DNA from: Bradyrhizobium sp. 21
GTDB lineage: Bacteria; Pseudomonadota; Alphaproteobacteria; Rhizobiales; Xanthobacteraceae
Direction: 5' to 3'
NCBI RefSeq assembly: GCF_023073335.1
Contig: NZ_JADPJG010000015.1
Coordinates: forward strand, 62,001-126,000
DNA length: 64,000 bases
The translations under genes and the position numbers were made by a program. Under the pieces are notes generated by a model. That model saw only the letters and a program-made list of their open reading frames with translations, had not been told where the DNA came from and did no database searches. Every line of letters starts with the position of its first letter. Within the stretch, counting starts at the first letter, position 1. Below are positions 7,897 through 17,098 of this stretch, piece by piece.

Positions 7897-9015
7897 ATGG
7901 GTCCGTTTCCGCACGATGCACCGGCGGCCACTGTCAGCGCCGACAATCCGATGGGCACTGACGGGTTCGAGTTCGTCGAATACGCGCATCCCCATCCGGA
8001 CGAGTTGCACGCGCTGTTCAAGCTGATGGGCTACACCCCCGTGGCGCGCCACAAAACCAAGAAGATCACGGTCTATCGCCAGGGCGACATCAACTATCTC
8101 GTCAACGACGAGCCCGGCACCCACGGTCACGATTTCGTCGCCGCGCACGGCCCCTGTGCCCCGTCGATGGCCTTTCGCGTGGTTGATGCGAACGCGGCCT
8201 ATGAGCGCGCAATCTCGCTCGGTGCGGAACCCGCCGATGTGTCCTCGGCGCAGAAGACGCTCGATGTCCCCGCGATCAAGGGCATCGGCGGCAGCCTCCT
8301 CTACTTCGTCGATCGCTACGGTGCAAAGGGCTCGGCCTATGATTCCGAGTTCGAGTGGCTCGACGCGCGCGATCCGCGGCCGCTCGGCGCCGGCCTGTTC
8401 TATCTCGATCACCTCACCCACAACGTTCATCGCGGTCGCATGGATGTGTGGACCGGCTTCTACGAGAAGCTGTTCAACTTCCGCCAAATCCGCTTCTTCG
8501 ACATCGAGGGTCGCGCCTCCGGCCTGTTCTCGCGCGCGCTGACCAGCCCTGACGGCAAGATCCGGATTCCGATCAACGAGGACGCCGGCGATTCCGGCCA
8601 GATCGAGGAATATCTGAATATCTATCGCGGCGAGGGCATCCAGCACATCGCCTGCGGCTGCCGTGACATCTACAGCACCATCGAGGGCCTGCGCGAAGCC
8701 GGCCTGCCGTTCATGCCGCCGCCGCCCGAGACCTATTTCGAGCGGATCGATGCGCGACTCCCGAAGCATGGCGAGGATATAGCGCGGCTCCAGACCAACG
8801 GCATCCTGATCGACGGCGAAGGTGTCGTGGAAGGCGGTGAGACCAAGGTGTTGCTGCAGATATTCTCGGCCAACGCGATCGGCCCGATCTTCTTCGAATT
8901 CATCCAGCGCAAGGGCGACGACGGTTTCGGCGAGGGCAATTTCAAGGCCCTGTTCGAATCGATCGAGGAGGATCAGATCCGGCGTGGGGTGTTGAAGGTG
9001 GAGGATGCGGCGTAG
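7897..9015 (+). CDS. hppD: 4-hydroxyphenylpyruvate dioxygenase
   Basis: It converts 4-hydroxyphenylpyruvate to homogentisate, supplying HmgA. The 372 residues form the two vicinal-oxygen-chelate halves of the family. The iron-binding two-histidine/one-glutamate triad is visible in YLDHLTHN, IQHIACGC and FFEFIQRKG. The ATG at 7897 is preceded by TTGGGAGAGC, a good ribosome-binding site. The gene stands alone, divergent from the Lrp-type regulator, and is separated from the hmgA-fahA operon by the acquired phosphoesterase gene and DUF1272. It is followed by a long inverted repeat that may end transcription. Confidence 0.97.
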   Translation: MGPFPHDAPAATVSADNPMGTDGFEFVEYAHPHPDELHALFKLMGYTPVARHKTKKITVYRQGDINYLVNDEPGTHGHDFVAAHGPCAPSMAFRVVDANAAYERAISLGAEPADVSSAQKTLDVPAIKGIGGSLLYFVDRYGAKGSAYDSEFEWLDARDPRPLGAGLFYLDHLTHNVHRGRMDVWTGFYEKLFNFRQIRFFDIEGRASGLFSRALTSPDGKIRIPINEDAGDSGQIEEYLNIYRGEGIQHIACGCRDIYSTIEGLREAGLPFMPPPPETYFERIDARLPKHGEDIARLQTNGILIDGEGVVEGGETKVLLQIFSANAIGPIFFEFIQRKGDDGFGEGNFKALFESIEEDQIRRGVLKVEDAA

Positions 9016-9050
9016 GCTGCGTTGAACGCGAGCCGATCCTGCATCACGGC

Positions 9051-9172
9051 CGTCGTCCTGGCGAAAGCCAGGACCCAGTACCCCAGGGAGTGGTTTGGGG
9101 TGAACCGGCAACCACGAGTCTTCGTCGAACCACGTTCGGTGGTTATGGGTCCTGGCTTTCGCCAGGACGACG
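9051..9172. repeat. Long perfect inverted repeat
   Basis: Two perfectly complementary 27-base arms, 9051-9077 and 9146-9172, flank a 68-base loop. The core word is GTCCTGGCGAAAGCCAGGAC, itself nearly palindromic. This is a recurring Bradyrhizobium intergenic repeat type and not a mobile element with coding capacity. It lies between the convergent hppD and CoA-transferase genes and may act as a two-way terminator. Confidence 0.8.
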
Positions 9173-9215
9173 GCGGAGTACGGTGCGACAGCGGAGTGTA
9201 GCCAGGTAGTTGAAT

Positions 9216-10322
9216 TTACCTTTTCCACGCCTTCGTCACCGCTCCGATCTCCGCTCCCTCGGGCTCGCGCACCGCCGACGGCGTTCGCGAGAATCGCGGC
9301 GCCGGCGCGGGCTGCTTCACGCCGTGGCGCTCGACAAACACCTGTCGCGCGACCATGTGCGGATGCTCGGTCGCTTCCGACATGGTCAGCACCGGCGCGA
9401 AACAGATGTCGCTGCCTTCCATGATCTTGCACCAGTCCTCGCGCGTCTTGCTCTTGAACACCGCCTGCAGCTTCGCCTTCAGCGCGGGCCAGGCCTTGCG
9501 GTCCATCTGCGCGTCGAAATCGGCGTCGGTCAGGCCGGCATGCTCGCGCAGCAGCGCGTAGAACTGCGGCTCGATCGAGCCGATCGAGACGAAATGGCCG
9601 CAGGCGCATTCGTAGACGCCGTAGAAATGTGCGCCGCCATCGAGGAAGTTCTGGTTGCGCCCTTCGGTCCAGCGGCCGAGCGTGGTCATGTCGAAGAAGA
9701 ACGACATCAGTGATGCCGCGCCGTCGCACATCGCGGCATCGACGACCTGCCCCTTGCCGGACTTTGATGCTTCCAGCAGCGCTGCGAGCACGCCGACGAC
9801 GAGATAGAGCGCGCCGCCGCCGAAATCGCCGACCAGATTGAGCGGCGGCACCGGCGCCTCTTTCGTGCCGATCGCGGCGAGCGCGCCGGTGATGGAGATG
9901 TAGTTGATGTCGTGGCCGGCTGCGTTTGCAAGCGGGCCTTCCTGGCCCCAGCCGGTCATGCGGCCGTAGACCAGTTTCGGATTGCGCGCGAGCACCACAT
10001 CAGGGCCGAGCCCGAGCCGCTCCATCACGCCGGGGCGAAAGCCCTCGACCAGCGCGTCGGCATTGGCGAGTAGATCGAGCGCTTGCGCGATCGCCGCCTT
10101 GTCCTTGAGGTCGAGCTCGATCACCTTGCGGCCGCGGCCTGCGACCGACTTCATGCTTTTCCTCGCGCCGACGCGGTCGAGCATGACGACTTCGGCGCCC
10201 ATGTCGGCCAGCATCATGCAGGCGAACGGGCCCGGTCCGATGCCGGCGAATTCGACGATGCGGAAGCCCGACAGCGGGCCGGAGGTGCGGACTGAAGAGC
10301 CGCGGGCTGGTTGATCGAGCAC
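9216..10322 (-). CDS. CaiB/BaiF family (class III) CoA-transferase
   Basis: A 368-residue member of the formyl-CoA transferase/alpha-methylacyl-CoA racemase family. It shows the N-terminal signature GFRIVEFAGIGPGPFACMMLADMGAEV and the GRMTGWGQEGPLANAAGHDINYI block. The closest subgroup by eye is alpha-methylacyl-CoA racemase, which inverts the methyl stereocentre of branched acyl-CoAs; a CoA transfer function is also possible. The start is GTG at 10322, with GAGGAA about nine bases upstream. It stands as its own leftward unit, separated by a terminator from the molybdenum hydroxylase operon. Confidence 0.9.
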   Translation of the reverse strand: MLDQPARGSSVRTSGPLSGFRIVEFAGIGPGPFACMMLADMGAEVVMLDRVGARKSMKSVAGRGRKVIELDLKDKAAIAQALDLLANADALVEGFRPGVMERLGLGPDVVLARNPKLVYGRMTGWGQEGPLANAAGHDINYISITGALAAIGTKEAPVPPLNLVGDFGGGALYLVVGVLAALLEASKSGKGQVVDAAMCDGAASLMSFFFDMTTLGRWTEGRNQNFLDGGAHFYGVYECACGHFVSIGSIEPQFYALLREHAGLTDADFDAQMDRKAWPALKAKLQAVFKSKTREDWCKIMEGSDICFAPVLTMSEATEHPHMVARQVFVERHGVKQPAPAPRFSRTPSAVREPEGAEIGAVTKAWKR

Positions 10323-10460
10323 GTTGTTGTTTCCTCGGATCCGAGGCGCTTATTGCCGATCGGCAAGCACCAGGGCGTTCCTCTGTGGAGCGAGTTAATT
10401 GACTGATTAACTTTTCTCGCCTTCACGCCAGCGAGGCAAGCGGTTTTCATGCCGCTTGGC

Positions 10461-10492
10461 CAAAATAAACGGCGCGCACCGAAGTGCGCGCC
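10461..10492 (-). terminator. Rho-independent terminator of the cox-type operon
   Basis: A perfect nine-base stem (GGCGCGCAC/GTGCGCGCC, 10471-10492) with a CGAA loop is followed on the minus strand by the T-rich tail GTTTATTTTG. It lies 35 bp past the stop of the last gene of the operon. Confidence 0.8.
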
Positions 10493-10527
10493 GCGGAAAA
10501 TTTGTGTCGAGGCGCTAAGCGCGATGA

Positions 10528-11328
10528 TTAGCCGGCAGCAGCCACCGCGCGTTGCGCCATCACCTTGATCAAATTGGCGCGGTACTCGGCCGTGCCGTGG
10601 ATGTCGGCCAGCAGATTGCTCGCCGAAATGCTCACGCCATCGATCGCAGATGGCGACCAGTTCCCCTTCAGCGCGGCTTCGATTGCGGGCACCCGCATCA
10701 CGCCGCTCTGCGAGGCGCCGGTTGCGGCCACCCGAATCTCGCCCGACTTCGTCTGCGCGACGAACACACCGGTCAGTGCAAATCGAGACGCAGGGTGCCG
10801 CATCTTTTCGTAGCCTGCCTTCGCCGGGACAGGGAAGGACACGGCGGTGATGATCTCGCCGTCTTCGAGCGCGGTGGTGAACAAGCCCTGGAAGAAGTCG
10901 TCGGCCGAGATCGACCGCTTGTTGGTCTTCACGGTGGCACCGAGTGCGAGCAGCGCGGCGGGATAGTCCGCGGCGGGATCGTTGTTCGCGATCGAGCCGC
11001 CGATCGTGCCGCGATAGCGCACGGCGGGGTCGCCGAGCACCGAGGTGAGATAGGCAATCGCAGGGATCACCTTCTTCACATCGGCATTCTGCATGATGTC
11101 GAAATAGGTCGTGCCGGCCTTGATGGTCAGCACATCACCTGACAGCTCGACGCCTTGCAGCTCCTTGATCTTGCCGAGGTCGATTACGTCTGAGGGGCTT
11201 GCGAGGCGCTGCTTCATGACCGGCAGCAGCGTCTGGCCACCGGCGAGGAATTTGGCCTCGCTGCTCTTGCCGAACAGGCTGACGGCTTCGTCGACCGAGG
11301 ACGCGCGATGGTAAATGGTCTGGTACAT
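10528..11328 (-). CDS. coxM: Xanthine dehydrogenase family FAD-binding subunit (CoxM-like)
   Basis: The medium, FAD-binding subunit of a molybdenum hydroxylase, 266 residues. It carries the flavin motifs AKFLAGGQTLLPVMKQRL and TIGGSIANNDPAADYPAAL. It passes electrons from the iron-sulfur subunit to an acceptor. It is the third gene of the leftward S-L-M operon, starting 15 bp after the large-subunit stop with GGGGAGGAACG before the ATG. The coxM symbol marks the subunit type only; the AYRGAGR loop in the large subunit means the complex need not oxidise CO. Confidence 0.92.
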   Translation of the reverse strand: MYQTIYHRASSVDEAVSLFGKSSEAKFLAGGQTLLPVMKQRLASPSDVIDLGKIKELQGVELSGDVLTIKAGTTYFDIMQNADVKKVIPAIAYLTSVLGDPAVRYRGTIGGSIANNDPAADYPAALLALGATVKTNKRSISADDFFQGLFTTALEDGEIITAVSFPVPAKAGYEKMRHPASRFALTGVFVAQTKSGEIRVAATGASQSGVMRVPAIEAALKGNWSPSAIDGVSISASNLLADIHGTAEYRANLIKVMAQRAVAAAG

Positions 11329-11343
11329 CTTCGTTCCTCCCCT

Positions 11344-13686
11344 TTAGGCCGCGTGGATCGTGCGCCACACCCGGTCCGGGGTTGCGGGCATTTCCAGATT
11401 GTTCTTGCCGATCGCATCCGTGATCGCGTTGATCACGGCCGCAGAGGCGCCGATCGCGCCGGCCTCACCGCAACCCTTGATGCCGAGCGGATTGCCGGGA
11501 CACAGCGTCGTGGTGTGGGAGAGGTTGAACGAGGGCAGATCGTCGGCGCGCGGCATGGAGTAATCCATGAACGAGGCCGTGATCGGCTGGCCGCTGGCAT
11601 CGTAGATCGCGTGCTCGAGCAGTGCCTGCCCGATGCCCTGGGCAAGGCCGCCATGGACCTGCCCTTCGACGATCATCGGGTTGATCAGCCGGCCGAAATC
11701 GTCGGCCGCGACGAAGTTGACGAAGGAGGTCTTGCCCGTGCCGGGATCGACCTCAAGCTCGCAGATATACGCACCAGCGGGGAAGGTGAAGTTGGTCGGG
11801 TCGTAGAAGGCACTTTCCTTCAGGCCCGGCTCCATCCCGTCAGGCAGATTGTGGGCGGTGTAGGCCGCGAGCGCGACCATCGGGAAGGCGATCGCCTTGT
11901 CGGTCCCCGCCACCTTGAACTCGCCGTTCTCGATGACGATGTCGCCTTCCGATGCTTCCAGCGCATGCGCGGCGATCTTCTTGGCCTTGGACTCCATCTT
12001 CTCCATCGCCTTCAAGATCGCGGTGAGACCCACGGCCGCGGAGCGCGAGCCATAGGTGCCCATGCCGAACTGCACCTTGTCGGTGTCCCCATGGACGATC
12101 GAGACCTGGCTGATGGGAACGCCGAGGCGCTCGGCGACGAGCTGGCAGAACGTGGTTTCGTGACCCTGGCCGTGGCTGTGCGATCCCGTGAGGACCTCAA
12201 TGGTGCCGACCGGGTTGACGCGCACCTCGGCCGATTCCCACAGGCCGACGCCGGCGCCGAGACTGCCGACCGCCTTGGACGGCGCGATGCCGCAGGCCTC
12301 GATGTAGCAGGACACGCCGATGCCGCGCAGCTTGCCGTCGGCCTTCGCCTTGGCCTTGCGGCCTGCGAAGCCGTCATAGTCGATCGCCTTCATCGCCGCG
12401 TCGAGCGATGCGTTAAAGTCGCCGGTGTCATAGGCCATGATCACAGGTGTCTGGTGCGGGAACTGGGTGATGAAGTTGGTCCGGCGCAGCGCGGTCGGAT
12501 CGACCTTCAACTGCCGCGCCGCCGTCTCCATGAGACGTTCGATGAGGTAGCTCGCCTCGGGGCGGCCTGCGCCGCGATAGGCATCGACCGGGGTGGTATT
12601 GGTGTAGACCCCGATCACCTCGGCGTGGATCGCCGGGATGTTGTACTGGCCCGACAGCAGCGTCGCGTAGAGATAGGTCGGCACCGACGACGAGAACAGC
12701 GACATATAGGCGCCGAAATTGGCGTAGGTCTTCACCTTCAGCCCGGTGATCTTGTTGTTGGCGTCGAACGCCATCTCGGCGTGGGTGACATGGTCGCGGC
12801 CGTGCGCGTCGGTGAGGAAGGCCTCGGTGCGGTCGCCGGTCCATTTCACGGGACGGCCGACCTTCTTGGAGGCCCACAGCGCCACCATCTCTTCGGGATA
12901 AATGAAGATCTTTGAACCGAAACCGCCGCCGACGTCGGGTGCGATCACGCGCAGCTTGTGCTCAGGTGCTATGTTGTAGAACGCCGACAGCACGAGACGG
13001 GCGACGTGCGGGTTCTGCGACGTCGTATATAAGGTAAAGTGCTCTTCCGCCGCGTCGTAGTCCGCGATCGCAGCGCGCGGCTCCATCGCGTTCGGCGCGA
13101 GGCGGTTGTTGGTGACATCGAGCTTCACCACGTTGGCGGCCTTGGCGAAGGCTGCGTCCGTCGCGCCTTCGTCGCCGATCACCCAGTCATAGACCTGGTT
13201 GCCGGAGGCTTCGGGGTGAAGCTGCGGCGCGCCCGATTTGATCGCGGCGTGGACGTCGGCAACCGCCGGAAGTTCCTCGTATTCGACCACGACAGCTTCC
13301 GCCGCGTCACGAGCGAGATTCTTGCTCTCGGCGATCACGACCGCGACGGCCTGGCCGACGAAGCGCACCGTCTCCGGCGCCATCGCCGGCCATGCGCCCA
13401 TCTTCATCGGGCTGCCGTCCTTGGAGGTGATGGCCCAGCCGCAGATGAGGTTGCCGACCTTGTCGTCGACGATCTCTTGCCCGGTGAGCACTGCGACCAC
13501 GCCCGGCATCTTTAGCGCCTCGGCCGAATTGATCCCCTTCACCTTGGCATGGGCGTGCGGGCTGCGGATGAAATGGGCGTGGGTCATGCCCAGCAATTTG
13601 ATGTCGTCGACGTAGCGGCCCTTGCCGGTAATGAAACGCTTGTCTTCCTTGCGCACGACGCGCGCGCCAATGCCTTCAACACCCAT
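11344..13686 (-). CDS. coxL: Molybdopterin-binding large subunit, form II CoxL type
   Basis: The 780-residue catalytic subunit of a xanthine oxidase/CO dehydrogenase family enzyme, binding molybdopterin cytosine dinucleotide. Typical blocks include GGGFGSKIFIYPEE, the active-site loop DAYRGAGRPE and GCGEAGAIGA with the catalytic Glu. True (form I) CO dehydrogenases have AYxCSFR at the loop; AYRGAGR is the form II signature, whose substrates are mostly unproven aldehydes, purines or CO at low rate. GGGAGGACC precedes the ATG. It is flanked by the small and medium subunits. No maturation genes (coxD-G type) are seen nearby. Confidence 0.95.
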   Translation of the reverse strand: MGVEGIGARVVRKEDKRFITGKGRYVDDIKLLGMTHAHFIRSPHAHAKVKGINSAEALKMPGVVAVLTGQEIVDDKVGNLICGWAITSKDGSPMKMGAWPAMAPETVRFVGQAVAVVIAESKNLARDAAEAVVVEYEELPAVADVHAAIKSGAPQLHPEASGNQVYDWVIGDEGATDAAFAKAANVVKLDVTNNRLAPNAMEPRAAIADYDAAEEHFTLYTTSQNPHVARLVLSAFYNIAPEHKLRVIAPDVGGGFGSKIFIYPEEMVALWASKKVGRPVKWTGDRTEAFLTDAHGRDHVTHAEMAFDANNKITGLKVKTYANFGAYMSLFSSSVPTYLYATLLSGQYNIPAIHAEVIGVYTNTTPVDAYRGAGRPEASYLIERLMETAARQLKVDPTALRRTNFITQFPHQTPVIMAYDTGDFNASLDAAMKAIDYDGFAGRKAKAKADGKLRGIGVSCYIEACGIAPSKAVGSLGAGVGLWESAEVRVNPVGTIEVLTGSHSHGQGHETTFCQLVAERLGVPISQVSIVHGDTDKVQFGMGTYGSRSAAVGLTAILKAMEKMESKAKKIAAHALEASEGDIVIENGEFKVAGTDKAIAFPMVALAAYTAHNLPDGMEPGLKESAFYDPTNFTFPAGAYICELEVDPGTGKTSFVNFVAADDFGRLINPMIVEGQVHGGLAQGIGQALLEHAIYDASGQPITASFMDYSMPRADDLPSFNLSHTTTLCPGNPLGIKGCGEAGAIGASAAVINAITDAIGKNNLEMPATPDRVWRTIHAA

Positions 13687-13769
13687 GTCTGGTCCTCCCG
13701 ACCGGAATTATCTTGACCGCGCTTTCCCTCGAAAGCAGCAGTGGTGGTTCTTATTTCGGGCGCGCCGCT

Positions 13770-14255
<486 letters not shown>

Positions 14256-14472
14256 GGTGAAGTCCTCCCGGGGATTGATTTTGATTATTTCTAATTAGAG
14301 ACAGCGCCCCCGGACTTTGCAACTAGGATTTTGGGCGCCCCGGTCGGCTTTTGGCCGACAGAGCGGGAAATGGCATGAGCACGCCGAATTTACCGCCCCT
14401 TATCCATTGTGCCCTAGTTTTGCGCAGCGAGGTCTGGGGGCGGGGCGCCACCGGATCGCGGCTGAATGAAAA

Positions 14473-16524
14473 ATGGGGGTGGGAATGTCCGGGCGTATCG
14501 CGTCGTCGTCGAAGCGCACAATAATGCCGACCCTCAAGTTCCGCGCCAAGATCATCCTGGGTTTTGCCGCCGTGCTGGTGATCTCCGCCGGCAGCATGGC
14601 CTTCTCCTATTTTGGCTTCGAGCGGGTCTCGTCCGGGGTCGGGTCCTACCGCACCAGCGTCACCGAGGCCGATCTCGCCCGCAACATCGACCGCGAACTG
14701 CTGGCCTATCGTTCGGCCGTCAAATATTTTGTCGTCACCGGCAAGGAGGACGACGCCAAGGCGGCGCTGGACACCGAGACCGGCCTGAAGAACGCCATCG
14801 ACCAGGCTGTCAAGAGCGCCAAGAAGCCGGCGCGCCAGGAGAGCCTCAACAAGCTCGCCAAGGAGTATTCCAACTTCTCCGCGACCTTCGCAAAAGTCCT
14901 CCAGGCCAAGCGTGACAGCGCGTTGCTGGTGCAGAATCAGCTCACGCGCAACGCCAACCTGCTGAAATACAAGCTCGACGACATCGGCAACAACGCCTCT
15001 GACGCCGAGGCCCAGTCGATCGAGTTCGGCACCAAGCAGGTCAACGCCCAGTTCCAGACCGCGAGCGCGGCGGCGACCAATTTCGTTCTGACGTCCGACC
15101 AGGCGATTGCGACCAGCGCGCTGGCGCGGCTGAAATTCGTCGAGAACTCGCTCAATGCGGTCTATTCCATGGACGACAAGATCGTCGCGGGCCTGAAGGA
15201 CGCGAGGGGGCTGTTAGGGGCCTATCGCGAAGCGCTGGAGAAGCTAATTGCCAACGCCAAGACGGTCGACGAGCTCGTCACCGAAATGGGCGGCTCGGCG
15301 GGAGCGATCCTCCAGGGCGCCACCGCCATGAAGGCGGACCTCGTTGCCGAACAGCAGCGGCTGGAGTCTGAATCGGAAGCGACCATCGGGAAGACCGAGC
15401 AACTGGTGTTGATGCTGGCCGTCGGTGGCACGCTGTTGGGGGCGGTCCTCGCCTTCCTGCTCGGTACCGGCATCTCGCGTCCGATGATCGCGATGTGCAA
15501 GGCGATGCGCGAACTTGCCTCGGGCAATTTTGAGGTCGTGCTGCCGGGCCTGGGGCGCAAGGACGAGGTCGGCGAGATGGCCGGCGCGGTCGAGGAGTTC
15601 AAGGTGCAGGCCGTGGCCAAGGCCGAGCGCGACGCCGCCGCCAACGAGGCCCAGAACAAGGAAGCGAGCGCCGCCCGCCGCTCCGAGCTGATTCGCTTTG
15701 CCGACGATTTCGAGAGCGCGGTCGGTGCCATCGTCTCCAACGTTTCGGCCTCCGCCGTGCAGCTGGAATCGGCAGCCTCCACGCTGACCCGCACCGCCGA
15801 GACCACGCAGAGCCTGTCCAGCCAGGTCGCCGATGTCTCCGAGCAGGCCTCCAGCAACATGCAATCGGTGGCGACCGCGACCGAAGAACTCTCGGCCTCG
15901 GTCGAGGAGATCGGCCGCCAGGTCCGGGATTCCAGCCGAATCGCTGAGGCTGCAGTCGTGCAGGCCAAGGAGACCGACGGCCGCATCGGCAAGCTCTCGC
16001 ATGCCGCCCAGCAGATCGGCGAAGTCGTCAAGCTCATCACGGCGATTGCCGAGCAGACCAATCTTCTGGCGCTCAATGCCACCATCGAGGCGGCACGCGC
16101 CGGTGAAGCCGGCCGCGGCTTCGCCGTGGTGGCCAGCGAAGTGAAGTCGCTCGCGAGCCAGACCGCGAAGGCCACTGACGAAATCTCCTCGCACATCACC
16201 GGCATGCAGGGCGCCACCGCCGAATCGGTTGCGGCGATCAAGGAGATCGGCGCGACCATCGGCCAGATCTCGTCGATCTCCACGTCGATCGCGAGCGCAG
16301 TCGAGCAGCAGGGCGCGGCGACCCAGGAAATCGCGCGCAGCGTCCAGACCGTCGCGCAGGGCACCCAGACTGCCGCCACCGATATCGGTCAGGTCAACCG
16401 CGGCGCCGCCGAGACCGGCTCGGCCTCCGAAGAGGTGCTGCATTCGGCCAAGACGCTGTCATCCGAAAGCACCCGCCTGCGCGCCGAGCTCGACCGCTTC
16501 ATGGGAAATATCCGGGCGGCGTAA
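14473..16524 (+). CDS. Methyl-accepting chemotaxis protein
   Basis: A membrane chemoreceptor of up to 683 residues. One N-terminal transmembrane helix (about 24-46) precedes a mostly helical periplasmic domain of some 260 residues rich in Ala, Lys and Glu. A second helix lies near 310-333, then a HAMP domain (about 334-385) and the cytoplasmic signalling hairpin, with its tip at NLLALNATIEAARAGEAGRGF near residue 530. It would modulate CheA in response to a periplasmic ligand. No CheR-binding pentapeptide is present at the C-terminus. The start is uncertain: ATGs at 14473, 14485 and 14524 are all in frame, and 14524 begins at the family-typical MPTLKF. No che genes are nearby. Confidence 0.93.
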   Translation: MGVGMSGRIASSSKRTIMPTLKFRAKIILGFAAVLVISAGSMAFSYFGFERVSSGVGSYRTSVTEADLARNIDRELLAYRSAVKYFVVTGKEDDAKAALDTETGLKNAIDQAVKSAKKPARQESLNKLAKEYSNFSATFAKVLQAKRDSALLVQNQLTRNANLLKYKLDDIGNNASDAEAQSIEFGTKQVNAQFQTASAAATNFVLTSDQAIATSALARLKFVENSLNAVYSMDDKIVAGLKDARGLLGAYREALEKLIANAKTVDELVTEMGGSAGAILQGATAMKADLVAEQQRLESESEATIGKTEQLVLMLAVGGTLLGAVLAFLLGTGISRPMIAMCKAMRELASGNFEVVLPGLGRKDEVGEMAGAVEEFKVQAVAKAERDAAANEAQNKEASAARRSELIRFADDFESAVGAIVSNVSASAVQLESAASTLTRTAETTQSLSSQVADVSEQASSNMQSVATATEELSASVEEIGRQVRDSSRIAEAAVVQAKETDGRIGKLSHAAQQIGEVVKLITAIAEQTNLLALNATIEAARAGEAGRGFAVVASEVKSLASQTAKATDEISSHITGMQGATAESVAAIKEIGATIGQISSISTSIASAVEQQGAATQEIARSVQTVAQGTQTAATDIGQVNRGAAETGSASEEVLHSAKTLSSESTRLRAELDRFMGNIRAA

Positions 16525-16527
16525 CGA

Positions 16528-16914
16528 TCACTTCCGCCCGAACACTCTCTTCAATTCCACCTTCGCGCGCTCAAGCCGCGCGCGTTGCGTCTGCGGCAGC
16601 GTCTTGCCGGCGCGATTGATGTAGAACGTCAGCATCGACAGCGCTGAGCGGTAGGCGCCGGTCTTGCGCCGCGAGCTGAGTTCAGCCGAGCGCTTCAGCG
16701 AGGCCGCGATCTTCTTCGCGCTGGTCAGCTTGAATACGCCTTGCTTGAGGTCGAGGGCGTCGCTTCCCTTCGTCACGCGCTGCGACCAGCGGTTTGACTT
16801 GGCGCGCTTGGTGCCTTTGCGCGCCGCCGTACTGCGTCTCGGGCTGGTCTTCCGACGCGCGGTTTTCCGCGTCCCGGCTTTGCGCGAATGTGTCGTCTTT
16901 CTGACATGAGCCAT
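16528..16914 (-). CDS. DUF3175 family basic protein
   Basis: A protein of 128 residues. The first 40 are an Arg/Lys/Thr/Ser-rich tail resembling histone H1 or other DNA-binding tails. The rest is the DUF3175 domain (WSQRVTKGSDALDLKQGVF ... ALSMLTFYINRAGK). The family has no proven role; charge and small size suggest nucleic acid association, which is inference. It converges on the chemoreceptor gene with only three bases between the stop codons. Confidence 0.85.
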   Translation of the reverse strand: MAHVRKTTHSRKAGTRKTARRKTSPRRSTAARKGTKRAKSNRWSQRVTKGSDALDLKQGVFKLTSAKKIAASLKRSAELSSRRKTGAYRSALSMLTFYINRAGKTLPQTQRARLERAKVELKRVFGRK

Positions 16915-17098
16915 GCGTTAACTCCTTGCGGCTCAATCGGAAACGGACGACCCCATGCGCCGTTCCTGCGGGAACCTGCCCTTGCCGGAGACGTTGTCGC
17001 AGGTGGCAGGCCTATTGCCGCACCCCCATGATCGGAACGCCCCCGTCCACACGTCACGTGAACCGGGGCTGCTTTCATTGGCGAGATGCAACATCGCG

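Noticed and set aside
11344..13686. True aerobic CO dehydrogenase (form I)
   Set aside because: The active-site loop is AYRGAGR, not AYxCSFR, and accessory cox genes are missing.
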